DNA of 12,996 bases, from positions 1-12,996 of the forward strand of contig JASJYE010000031.1 of the NCBI GenBank assembly GCA_030123645.1, in the 5' to 3' direction. Source of the DNA: Candidatus Hydrogenedentota bacterium (GTDB taxonomy: Bacteria > Hydrogenedentota > Hydrogenedentia > Hydrogenedentales > GCA-2746185). Below the pieces are notes generated by a model. It made no database searches, was not told where the DNA came from, and saw nothing but the letters and a program-made list of their open reading frames with translations. Below are positions 1 through 7,122 of the stretch, in pieces. Numbering within the stretch: the first letter of the stretch is position 1; the number at the start of each line of letters is the position of its first letter. Position numbers and translations under genes: made by a program.

Positions 1-184
1 CGGAGACGGGACTGTCCCTGCTTTTGGGCTTTTCGCGAAATCGACTCTACCAACTCTACGAACGCTGCCCTCTGCCTTTGGGCACAATCGGACTTTTTCA
101 CCAGCTCCACAATAACCATATATAAGCGCATCCAATAATTGGTTTTTGTCTCCATTTATTCAATATAGGCCCCTTGGCTGCCGC

Positions 185-233
185 TGCGCCGACGACCGGC
201 AAAGGGTGCCACCGCCAAACTCGTTTGGGGGTG
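185..233. repeat. Dispersed repeat, copy 1
   Basis: This 49-base segment matches 8011–8059 at 45 of 49 positions. Its 3' half is an imperfect hairpin: CACCGCCAAAC (210–220) pairs with GTTTGGGGGTG (223–233) at 10 of 11 positions around TC. The stem sequence is identical in both copies, while one of the two loop bases differs (TC here, TT there). Both copies are intergenic. Function unknown; it behaves like a REP or other intergenic repeat family. Confidence 0.65.
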
Positions 234-269
234 CCTTGAAAGCCAACACCATGCACCCGCAAGCTGAGC

Positions 270-319
270 AAAACAGGGACTGTCCTCGCGAGCATGCGAG
301 CAGGGACTGTCCCTGTTTT
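270..319. repeat. REP-like long imperfect hairpin
   Basis: The outer arms AAAACAGGGAC (270–280) and GTCCCTGTTTT (309–319) are perfect inverted repeats. The pairing continues inwards through the GTCC/GGAC cores with one mismatch. It then re-forms as CTCGC (285–289) against GCGAG (296–300) around a six-base loop. Each arm contains the partly self-complementary core GGGACTGTCC, which also occurs at 8–18. Cores of this type are common in bacterial REP elements. No transposase gene is present here, so mobilisation in trans is only a possibility. Confidence 0.6.
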
Positions 320-466
320 GCGGCCTCCATGCGACGCAGGAAAAGGCCCTTCTTTGCTCAGCGAAGCTCGCGAGTGCAAATTATTGACGTGCACAATGTT
401 AGCTGCCTTTCGCCAGCCAGACCTAGCGTTGTAGTGCCAGGCGTTGCAGTGGTCGCTCCGAGGAGG

Positions 467-1306
467 CTATTCCATGATGGTCGCGTGAATCCGCAGGGAA
501 ATATCGGGCTGATACTTAAGGTTTGAGCGGACGCGGATTACCCTTAAGTATTCATCTGGCGGCGCACCGGGCAGAATCCTCGCCGTGATGACGTACTCCT
601 TTTTACCGGGTGTACGCCATTCGCTCTCGGGCACCTCCTCGAAGTCAGCAGTGAAGTATGGCGACTCCGGTGAGATGCTCACCGAAGATATCTCTAATCT
701 TGTCTCATGAATTTGGCGGACATGCGTGATCATCTCGGCGCCTTCGCCCCGCGAGAGGCTTCCCAGCCTGAATTCGTCCGGGCTGAACTCTGCCTCCGCC
801 TCGACATGGGTCGTCACGTCGATGGTCGGATAAGGGTTGGCGGGGTCGTTCGTGTAGAGTGTTAGGGTCTTTGTCGTGTAGAAACCGGGAATCCTGGAAG
901 GGTCAACCCTAATCTCCAAGATCCCGGTTTCCCCGGGCGGAATTACCTTGTTACGCATCGTGCCCACAGTACAGTTGCACGTTGTCCGGACCTGAGATAT
1001 TTCCAGGTTAGTGGACCCCCGGTTGTAAATCTTCATTTCACGTTTGCTCACACCTTCGTATGAGATGAGCCCCATCTCAAAGTCGTCCGTCTCAAGCTCG
1101 ATTTTCGCGACCCGATTGCCCGGGTGAATGGTCCCCGACGCTTGAAGCGGAGCGGGGGCGGTGGAGGCGCTTTGCCTGACCTGTTGAAGGAAGGCCTCGT
1201 CCGGATCGACGTTCTCGTCCTGGGATGCGGTGTCGCCACCGCAACCGCCCAGAAGAATGGCGCACGAAATAACGGCTGAAACACTCGTGAAACGGGAAAT
1301 GTTCAT
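467..1306 (-). CDS. DUF1573 lipoprotein
   Basis: This is a 279-residue predicted lipoprotein. A hydrophobic signal (residues about 9–19) runs into a canonical lipobox LLGGC with Cys22 as the lipidated residue. A DUF1573 (Ig-like beta-sandwich) domain spans about 75–169, with the family hallmarks IYNRGSTNLEI, the Cys-Asn-Cys at 110–112 and PPGETG. A second beta-rich segment (about 170–277) resembles another Ig-like domain. DUF1573 proteins are frequent in Planctomycetes, Bacteroidetes and related groups, but their molecular role is not established. The ATG lies 3 bases after the reconstructed stop of the upstream kinase gene, and an AAGGG sits about 11 bases before it. The two genes are therefore probably co-transcribed and perhaps translationally coupled. 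Confidence 0.85.
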   Translation of the reverse strand: MNISRFTSVSAVISCAILLGGCGGDTASQDENVDPDEAFLQQVRQSASTAPAPLQASGTIHPGNRVAKIELETDDFEMGLISYEGVSKREMKIYNRGSTNLEISQVRTTCNCTVGTMRNKVIPPGETGILEIRVDPSRIPGFYTTKTLTLYTNDPANPYPTIDVTTHVEAEAEFSPDEFRLGSLSRGEGAEMITHVRQIHETRLEISSVSISPESPYFTADFEEVPESEWRTPGKKEYVITARILPGAPPDEYLRVIRVRSNLKYQPDISLRIHATIME

Positions 1307-1320
1307 GATTTAAGAAGCCC

Positions 1321-2322
1321 TTAATGTAATGCCATATCGATCTTCCACGCGCGGCAGGCTCTCCTGCAATCCTTCGTAGACCTCGCCGGTGAGCGCCCCG
1401 GGCCTCGTCGTAGGCCATCATCAAGGCGCCTACCACTAGGCTCGTAGGCCGGTGGAACGCATTCGGCCCGAGGGCACTGGTTCCGGATTTCCATCGTCAT
1501 GGCCTCGATGAGGTCCGGCGCTTCGCCCTTAAAGACGCTGCCTGCCGTGATGACCTCGAATGCGTCTCCCTGCATCGCTAAATTCGAAGCCACGGCGTTG
1601 ACCATGGCGGCAAGATATCGCCCGCCGCGTTCAAGAATAGCATGGGCCGGACTATCGCCTTCAAGGGCGGCCTCGAAAACGAGTCTCGCCATGGGTTCGA
1701 GACCATCATAACTCAATGTGCGGCGATAGATCGCGCGAAACAATTCATCGACGTCCGCGAGACCGGAACGCTCCACGAACTTCTGTGTGAGCAGAGTTGG
1801 CGCTTCGATTCCGTCGCGTGCGCGCCACACCGTCCGTAGGCCCTCCTCGCCGATGACGATGCCTGTGCATTGGTCTCCGAACTCCGGACCGAGTCCGCCC
1901 ACGCGCGCTTCTTCCCCGGCGTAGTTCCTCCCCGCACAGACACAACCTGTACCGCAGACGATGACGATTCCGTGATCGGCGCGCGTTCCTCCGCGCAAGG
2001 CCGCCATCGAGTCGTTCTTAAAGCAGCGGGAGATGTCGCCGAATAGCGGCGTATAGATCTCGCGCTCCAGCATCTCGAAATCCTCGGGCAGGTCTGCCCC
2101 CGCCACGCCCAGGCCCACCGAAGTGATGTCCGCGAGCGTGAGTTTCGATTCCTGCACCGCGGCCTTGAGCGCGTCCCGGTTTTCCTGCGCCGCGGGTTCC
2201 ACCCCATGATACTCGTAGCTGCCGCAGCCCCCTTGGCCGAATCCGAGGATCAGCCCGCGTTCGTCGGCAACGAGGCAATGCGTTTTCGTTCCGCCGACAT
2301 CCATGCCTAGGAAGTAGCGCAT
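1321..2322 (-). CDS. BadF/BcrA-type ATPase, GlcNAc-kinase-like (3' frameshifts)
   Basis: An actin-fold (ASKHA) kinase. The phosphate-1 loop is DVGGTKTH (residues 8–15), and GTGCVCAG plus the following GLGPEFGD segment fit the phosphate-2 and substrate region. The family includes N-acetylglucosamine kinases and BadF/BcrA-type ATPases. A sugar kinase acting on amino sugars recovered from the cell wall is the most likely role, but the substrate cannot be read from sequence. I chose the ATG at 2322 because the actin-fold core begins immediately after it; the upstream in-frame extension overlaps the cpoB terminator. The protein is normal through PPAYEP. After that the frame reads Arg-rich nonsense. 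Removing one base near 1437 and one in the C-run 1396–1399 restores VVGALMMAYDEAR, then ALTGEVYEGLQE, and a stop at 1310–1312. The last 44 residues of the frame as written are therefore probably wrong. Confidence 0.82.
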   Translation of the reverse strand: MRYFLGMDVGGTKTHCLVADERGLILGFGQGGCGSYEYHGVEPAAQENRDALKAAVQESKLTLADITSVGLGVAGADLPEDFEMLEREIYTPLFGDISRCFKNDSMAALRGGTRADHGIVIVCGTGCVCAGRNYAGEEARVGGLGPEFGDQCTGIVIGEEGLRTVWRARDGIEAPTLLTQKFVERSGLADVDELFRAIYRRTLSYDGLEPMARLVFEAALEGDSPAHAILERGGRYLAAMVNAVASNLAMQGDAFEVITAGSVFKGEAPDLIEAMTMEIRNQCPRAECVPPAYEPSGRRLDDGLRRGPGRSPARSTKDCRRACRAWKIDMALH

Positions 2323-2373
2323 TGCGTTATCGTTTCCCGCTCTTCTTTCAGGCGCATGAATCGCGATCAAAGC

Positions 2374-2403
2374 AAAAAACGCGCGGGAACAATGTCCCGC
2401 GCG
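2374..2403 (-). terminator. Rho-independent terminator after cpoB
   Basis: A perfect 9-bp GC stem pairs CGCGCGGGA (2380–2388) with TCCCGCGCG (2395–2403) around a 6-base loop. Six A residues at 2374–2379 follow it directly, which read as a U-run on the minus strand. It lies 28 bases beyond the cpoB stop and so ends the pal–cpoB transcript. The kinase gene beyond it then needs its own promoter, or read-through. Confidence 0.85.
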
Positions 2404-2431
2404 AACGAACAACTCTTATTGTGGCCGCGCC

Positions 2432-3304
2432 TCAGTTGAGACTCTTAAGTTGGCGAAGCGCTCCTCTTGCGCGCTCCGTCGCCGCATCGTCCGGATACTC
2501 ACGAACAAGCCGTTGAAACAGTTCAATGGCCCGCGCGTTCTGTCCAAGCCTGGAGTATGCCACTGCCTGGTTGTACATGGCCGTCGGCACCTTGTCACTG
2601 TCCGGGAACTGTTCCCTGAGTCCGTCGAAACCGCTTATCGCCTCGCTGTATTCACCCATCTTGAAATGACAGTGTGCTCGCCAATAGGTCGCCTTCGCCC
2701 TATGTTTCGAGTCCGGGAAGAGCCTAAGGTGGTCCTCAAAGTGGCGTAACGCCTCCATGAAGTTATCACTCGCGTACAGTTGCTGCGCCTCGAGGTAATG
2801 CGCGTCTTCGTCAATCGTCTGTCCCGCCGGAGCCGCGATGTCAGGCGCCAAACCCGGCCTAAGCGCCGTGTCCGGTTGAGGCCGGCCCAGCGGCGGCTCG
2901 ACGACAATCTCGACCCTTGTTTCAGGTGTCCGGCCGATCGGTGTCGACGGCGCGGGAAGCACCCTCGATTCGGGCGGCGACAAATTCAGATGACGGTAGA
3001 GCGTGGCCGTCAGCGAATCCAGGCTGTACTGAAGCTGTTCCAGCTTATACTGGTTTTCCTGCGCGACGCTCATCAGTTCGCGCATCTCCTGGTTGCTCGC
3101 CCCGAGGCGGGCGACCAATTCGGCCGTCGTGCTGCTCAGTTGCGCTACAGTACCCGACAGGTTCTGGTTCAGATCTTGGACCATGCGGTGTGTGGCATAC
3201 ACCGTGCTTTGAAGCTGGCTGCTGCTGCTGCCGGCTGATGCGCACCCTGATGTGAGCAACATCAGGGCAACCACACGGCTGAGATGATACAGCCGGGCTC
3301 CCAT
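2432..3304 (-). CDS. cpoB: CpoB/YbgF-like Tol–Pal lipoprotein with TPRs
   Basis: This 290-residue envelope protein has the CpoB layout. The signal sequence ends at LLTSGC with Cys21 as the likely lipid anchor. A long amphipathic coiled coil (about 30–100) matches the trimerising N-terminal part of CpoB. A Pro-rich linker follows, then three tetratricopeptide repeats (about 165–285) with typical patterns such as ALRHFEDHLRLFPDS and AIELFQRLVREYPDD. CpoB works with the Tol–Pal machine to couple outer-membrane constriction to peptidoglycan synthesis at division. Classical CpoB is periplasmic and soluble, so the lipid anchor here is a variation. I chose the ATG at 3304 because GAGGAG lies 8 bases upstream and the signal peptide starts there. 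A longer in-frame extension runs into pal. The gap to pal is 37 bases, consistent with one operon. Confidence 0.85.
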   Translation of the reverse strand: MGARLYHLSRVVALMLLTSGCASAGSSSSQLQSTVYATHRMVQDLNQNLSGTVAQLSSTTAELVARLGASNQEMRELMSVAQENQYKLEQLQYSLDSLTATLYRHLNLSPPESRVLPAPSTPIGRTPETRVEIVVEPPLGRPQPDTALRPGLAPDIAAPAGQTIDEDAHYLEAQQLYASDNFMEALRHFEDHLRLFPDSKHRAKATYWRAHCHFKMGEYSEAISGFDGLREQFPDSDKVPTAMYNQAVAYSRLGQNARAIELFQRLVREYPDDAATERARGALRQLKSLN

Positions 3305-3341
3305 CACGATACTCCTCACGCGTGCGCTCGCCACCCGCCTG

Positions 3342-3878
3342 TTACATCGCACGGTTGAACTGGCTACGGCGGTTTTGGCTCCATGCGGACTCGTCATGGC
3401 CAGTAGCGACCGGAACTTCCTCGCCATAACTTATGGTGATGAGGCGATCGCCGGAAATGCCCAGGTTGATGAGGTGCTCGCGAGTCGCCAGCGCACGCCT
3501 CTCGCCCAAGGCGAGGTTATATTCCTGCGTGCCCCGCTCGTCACAGTGCCCCTCGATCTGGATCACAACGCCCGGAACGTTCTTGATCATGCTTGCGTTG
3601 GCCTGAAGCGTCTCCAGCGCGTCCGGGCGCAGGGCATAGCTGTTATAGTCGAAGAAAATCGTCCCCAGCCCCCTGTCCTCCGTGAACAGGATTGTTTCAT
3701 CGAACTCAGGCAGCCCTTCAATGGTCGTGATCTCGCTTCCTGAACCGCTGCTAGGATCCGATGCCGTGAGCCCCGGGTTGATTGATGTCTCAGGATCGTT
3801 GCTACAGCCCCCCATCGCAACAGCCATGAGACAGGCCAATACGATGACCCCCATTGATCTTACGTTGATTTCTTTCAT
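3342..3878 (-). CDS. pal: Pal, peptidoglycan-associated lipoprotein
   Basis: A 178-residue outer-membrane lipoprotein. The signal sequence ends at AMGGC with Cys25 as the anchor; Ser at +2 fits outer-membrane sorting. A Ser/Gly-rich linker is followed by an OmpA-like peptidoglycan-binding domain (about 72–175). The domain carries IFFDYNSYALRPD, IEGHCDERGTQEYN and LALGERRA, plus the closing QNRRSQF. These include the Asp and Arg that bind diaminopimelate in the family. Pal tethers the outer membrane to peptidoglycan and is recruited by TolA/TolB during division. The start at 3878 is supported by GGAGG 6 bases upstream. It is the first gene of a pal–cpoB unit. No tolQRAB lies within the 400 bases upstream, so the rest of the system must be elsewhere. 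Confidence 0.95.
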   Translation of the reverse strand: MKEINVRSMGVIVLACLMAVAMGGCSNDPETSINPGLTASDPSSGSGSEITTIEGLPEFDETILFTEDRGLGTIFFDYNSYALRPDALETLQANASMIKNVPGVVIQIEGHCDERGTQEYNLALGERRALATREHLINLGISGDRLITISYGEEVPVATGHDESAWSQNRRSQFNRAM

Positions 3879-4294
3879 GGTATCCTCCACATGGTTCCCG
3901 ATTGCAGTGGTTTGAGAGGGGTGCAGTCCAAATTACACAACAGCTTTGTGCATCCCCCGAACGGCAAGATGGTACCAAAACCCGCGCCTATCGTCAACCG
4001 TTCTAGGGACTTCTATCCAAAAATCGATCGAAAAGTTGCACAGGGACAGAAGAAAATCCGGAGAATCTCTCGGCGCGACGTGGTCTGGAGCCGGATTCGA
4101 GACTAAGGCGCTCCTGCGGAGTGCCATCAAGCGCCTCAAACAAAGTGTTTTTCAGCCTAAAAAGCCTACTTTCCCGCACGACGCACCCCGTTCATGTGGT
4201 ACACTATAGATAAGCGCACATGCGGCCGTGGGGGTCTCTGTACCGGCGTACCTGCCGAAAAGGCGGATGAATTAGGCTCAGTTGGGAGTGTGGC
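3879..4294. other. Divergent intergenic region, pal / response regulator
   Basis: This stretch of about 416 bases separates leftward pal from the rightward response regulator. Besides the pal promoter I see a small hairpin GGCGCTCC-TGC-GGAGTGCC (4107–4125) and an AT-rich TACACTATAGA (4200–4210) that might be a −10 for the rightward gene. No good −35 accompanies it. I found no convincing small gene. A tolB gene, which would be the expected neighbour of pal, is absent. Confidence 0.5.
3969..3997 (-). promoter_or_regulatory. Sigma-70-type promoter of pal–cpoB
   Basis: On the minus strand TTGACG (3992–3997) and TACCAT (3969–3974) are separated by exactly 17 bases. They match the consensus at 5 of 6 and 4 of 6 positions. 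The −10 lies about 90 bases upstream of the pal ATG, leaving a leader of roughly 80 bases. It is a prediction from sequence alone. Confidence 0.55.
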
Positions 4295-4693
4295 ATGGCT
4301 CGTGTCCTGATTATGGATGACGAGGAAGCGATGCGCGAAGTAATGCGCATGGTCCTCGAAGAGGACGGCCACGAGGTCGAGGAAGCCTCCAATGGTGTCG
4401 CGGGCCTCGAGATGTTCCGGGCAAGGCCGGCGGACGTCGTTGTCACAGATCTCATCATGCCTGAAAAAGACGGCATCGAGACGATTCGCGATCTTCGGCG
4501 CGAATTCCCCAATGTGAAGATTGTTGCCGTCTCGGGGCGCGGCGGCCTGCAAATCAACGCCAATCTCGAGCGGGCGCGCCGCATTGGGGCGGATGTGACC
4601 ATTCAGAAACCTTGCGAACCCCGCGATATCCGCGACGCCGTGCGAAGCCTCACAGAGACTGAAGCTCAAAAAAAGAAGAAGTCGAAGAGCTAG
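4295..4693 (+). CDS. Receiver-only response regulator (CheY-like)
   Basis: A 132-residue protein made of a single receiver domain (about 1–120). The acidic pair Asp8/Asp9, the phospho-acceptor Asp52 in VVVTDLIMPEKDG, the switch Ser80 and Lys105 in IQKP are all present. It should therefore accept phosphate from a histidine kinase. It has no DNA-binding or enzymatic output domain and would act through protein contacts, like CheY or Spo0F. No kinase gene is adjacent, so the partner is unknown. The C-terminus is a short Lys-rich tail (QKKKKSKS). GGGAG (4284–4288) lies 6 bases before the ATG. The final codons converge on and overlap the acylase gene: CTAG at 4690–4693 supplies both stops. Confidence 0.93.
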   Translation: MARVLIMDDEEAMREVMRMVLEEDGHEVEEASNGVAGLEMFRARPADVVVTDLIMPEKDGIETIRDLRREFPNVKIVAVSGRGGLQINANLERARRIGADVTIQKPCEPRDIRDAVRSLTETEAQKKKKSKS

Positions 4694-6867
4694 TTCGGCG
4701 TGTACTCCAGTTCTTGCACCGATTCGACGTGCCCGTCGAGCAGATCCTCCTTGTGAAACCACGACGGCTTGAGTCGGCCTTCGCTCAGCAGTCTTTCGGC
4801 CTGGTCTCTGAAGTGCGGCGAATCCGGATGATCGGACTGGCCGAGCGGCGGTTGGGTAAATGATTGGATCGGGTCGCTCATGATCACCACCTGGGTCGAG
4901 GTCTGACCCGAGGTCCCCCACCGCGTGCCGTCTTCGCGCTCCGGCGTGAAGCCGATCGCGCGGATCGTGGCCATACCTTGTCTGCGCAACGATCCTCCGC
5001 CAATCGGATAGGATACGGTATCGTTATAGTCGAGCCGTCCCGCGCGAAAAACGCTTCCGAAGGTAGTGTCAAGGTCGCCATGCGCCTTAAGCAGGTCCTC
5101 CATGCCCCGGCCAAGCGCTTTAACGAGCAACGCGTTCTCCTCCGCCGTGAGCGCTTGCGGCTCGCGCTCATCGCCGAAGAGTTCGAGATAGTTCTCGATT
5201 TTCGAGGCCAGGGCGCGCAAGGCATCATCTCCGGCGAGCCTGCGGAGGGCCCGGCGCCAATAGTAATACTTGAGCGCGTTCGGGGAGTCCTTATGCGAGA
5301 TCCCGTCCCATCGCGCCAGCCCGCCGAGTCCCCGCATGTAGGTTGACCTTCGCTCCCCTTCAAAGTCCCGGTCCGCTGCCCGGAGCGCGGCGACCCACCG
5401 CTCGGACTGGTAGCACTTCTGGTCCACGGCGAGATCGAGCACCTGCTCAAGCGTGAACGCGTCATTCGTGTGGAGCAATTCCGTCGCCCGGCTCGCGCGC
5501 TGATGCGTGCTGCGCTCGGGCTGATTGAAAATGTACGCGGGATATTTGTCCGCCGTCACGCGGCTGCCGACCATCATCACGTCGGGCGTGACGTTGCAGT
5601 TTTGCATGTACCCCTGGGGCGGGTTAAGCACCCGGATGAGGTCCTTCGTCGGATGGATACCCCGCCATTTGCTCTCGGAGGTCGAACCGTCCACAGGCCG
5701 TGAAAAATCAAAGCCCTTGGGACGAATGGGTGTGCGTCCGGTGCGCTGATAGTAAATGTTGCCGCGGGTATCGGCGACCATTATATTTTGCGGCATGATC
5801 TGCATGATTTCCAGGGCGTCAACGACATCCCGGTAGTCTTTGGCGATCATGAATTTGTACTTGGAGTGGAGATACCCGATTTCTTCGGCGTAAGAGAGCG
5901 CGGCCGCATAAGCCTTGTCGCCTTCGCGCGCAATGATGGGCCCATGTTCTTCGGAGTAATAGAACGTCACGCTTCGCGGCCCGTTCTCTCCTTTGACCTC
6001 CAGTGAGACCTCGCGCGTCGTAAGGTCGCGGTACTCGCCGTCATACAAATATTGACGCGGATTTTCAGGATTCATCGTCAATTCGTAGACATCTGCTGTG
6101 TCCGGCCCACCCGTCGTGTGCGCCCACGCGACGTGCTCGTTGTGCCCGAGGTTCACATAGGGGAAACCGGCCGTGGCAAAACCGCTGATATGGATGTCGC
6201 CCGCATGAATCCGCACCTCCCAATACCTGAAACGGCCGTACCAGCTCAGGTGCGGGTCAATGATCAGGACAGCCGATCCGAATGCTGTGCGCTCAGGCGC
6301 GATCGCCATCTCGTTCGAGTAAGGGAAGGTCACGTCGTAATCCGGCGACAGGCCTATCTTCCGCAGATCGGAGGCCGCCTGGCCCGCAGGCCATCCCCAG
6401 ATGAATTGGCGGCTGAAGGCGACGGGCATGTAGACGCTGACCTCGCCGATCGTCCACCAATCCGGTACCTGATCGGGATGCTCTTTCATATAGGCGTTGA
6501 TGCCCGCCACAAAGGCGGCGTTATGCGAACGGAAGGTTTCGGGCAGGCTGCGGTAGTACCTCTTCGCCTTGCCGTAATGGTCCCACATGAGAGATTCGAG
6601 GTCCGCGCGGATATTAGCCTCATTTTCGCCCGGGCCAAAGGCCGCGCTGAAGCGTCCGAGGCCACGCAGGAAGTTCTGCAGCGTCCGTTCCAGGCCGTCC
6701 TCGGCCATAGCGTAGCCCTGACCGTAGAGCCCCGCCTCGGCGGTCTCGGCATAAATATGCGGGATGCCGAATTCGTCGCGGTAGATGGTCACAGTTTCCG
6801 GCGAGGCGCGCAGCGCCGTTGCAAGCACGCACAGTGCCAGCGCCGCCGGGTAGATCATTCGAATCAT
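4690..6867 (-). CDS. Penicillin-acylase-family Ntn hydrolase, secreted
   Basis: A 725-residue amidohydrolase of the penicillin/cephalosporin/AHL acylase superfamily. From the chosen ATG there is a signal peptide (residues 1–21, ending ATALRA). The alpha part begins VTIYRDEFGIPHIYA and includes GYAMAEDGLERTLQ. The predicted autocatalytic cleavage site precedes Ser184 in FPYSNEMAIAPERTAFG, making that serine the N-terminal nucleophile of the beta part. The beta part has the usual DPHLSW, FPYVNLGHNEHVAW and the Asn pair in MQNCNVTPD (423–425). Such enzymes cleave amide bonds of acylated substrates in the periplasm; the actual substrate is unknown. The residue before the nucleophile is Tyr, not the Gly seen in many relatives. 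The longer in-frame start at 7002 is unlikely, because a TATCAT −10-like hexamer (6933–6938) and the signal peptide both lie downstream of it. GGAGAGG lies about 11 bases before the ATG. Confidence 0.88.
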   Translation of the reverse strand: MIRMIYPAALALCVLATALRASPETVTIYRDEFGIPHIYAETAEAGLYGQGYAMAEDGLERTLQNFLRGLGRFSAAFGPGENEANIRADLESLMWDHYGKAKRYYRSLPETFRSHNAAFVAGINAYMKEHPDQVPDWWTIGEVSVYMPVAFSRQFIWGWPAGQAASDLRKIGLSPDYDVTFPYSNEMAIAPERTAFGSAVLIIDPHLSWYGRFRYWEVRIHAGDIHISGFATAGFPYVNLGHNEHVAWAHTTGGPDTADVYELTMNPENPRQYLYDGEYRDLTTREVSLEVKGENGPRSVTFYYSEEHGPIIAREGDKAYAAALSYAEEIGYLHSKYKFMIAKDYRDVVDALEIMQIMPQNIMVADTRGNIYYQRTGRTPIRPKGFDFSRPVDGSTSESKWRGIHPTKDLIRVLNPPQGYMQNCNVTPDVMMVGSRVTADKYPAYIFNQPERSTHQRASRATELLHTNDAFTLEQVLDLAVDQKCYQSERWVAALRAADRDFEGERRSTYMRGLGGLARWDGISHKDSPNALKYYYWRRALRRLAGDDALRALASKIENYLELFGDEREPQALTAEENALLVKALGRGMEDLLKAHGDLDTTFGSVFRAGRLDYNDTVSYPIGGGSLRRQGMATIRAIGFTPEREDGTRWGTSGQTSTQVVIMSDPIQSFTQPPLGQSDHPDSPHFRDQAERLLSEGRLKPSWFHKEDLLDGHVESVQELEYTPN

Positions 6868-7028
6868 TCTGTGGCGTTCCTCTCCGTCTCGCATGTTTGG
6901 GCCCCCTGTGTCATCAGGCGGCACTTCACTCAATGATAGGACATTACGGCCTATGAAGGCGAGATTCCCCCGCCAATACCGCCATGAGCGCCCTCGAATC
7001 AAAAACGAGCGGCCTCAGAATCTGACTC

Positions 7029-7057
7029 TTGACATTTCGCCAGGCACGGCATAGCCT
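7029..7057 (+). promoter_or_regulatory. Possible mddA promoter
   Basis: A perfect −35 hexamer TTGACA (7029–7034) is followed 17 bases later by TAGCCT (7052–7057), which matches the −10 consensus at only three positions. It lies about 70 bases upstream of the mddA start, in the divergent gap between the acylase and mddA. The weak −10 would suggest an activator-dependent or alternative-sigma promoter, or coincidence. Confidence 0.3.
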
Positions 7058-7122
7058 TCGGGCCAGGGATGTGCATATCTAAACCGGGGCGGACAGCGAT
7101 TTCCTGACAAAGAGGATCACCG

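Larger units (their letters stand above)
1..466. other. Gene-free region with repeats
   Basis: No reading frame here has a plausible start, codon pattern or recognisable motif. The open frames on both strands overlap each other and the repeats, so I treat them as chance. The stretch contains three copies of the GGGACTGTCC core (8–18, 276–285, 303–313), a long hairpin (270–319), a copy of a dispersed repeat (185–233) and a short palindrome CCAATAATTGG (132–142). It lies downstream of the leftward DUF1573 gene. I see no clear hairpin plus T-run that would end that transcript. Confidence 0.6.

Noticed and set aside
1..320. CRISPR array from the repeated GGGACTGTCC cores
   Set aside because: Only three short cores with irregular spacing, arranged as inverted rather than direct repeats, and no cas gene.
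4166..4921. Minus-strand open frame of 251 codons across the response regulator
   Set aside because: It overlaps the receiver domain on the other strand and the acylase 3' end in another frame. No motif is visible.
6052..6936. Plus-strand open frame of 294 codons
   Set aside because: Antisense to the acylase, whose family motifs run through the same bases. No start signal or domain is seen.
4690..7002. Acylase start at 7002 giving 45 extra N-terminal residues
   Set aside because: The extension is not signal-like, and it lies upstream of a −10-like hexamer and of the evident signal peptide that begins at 6867.
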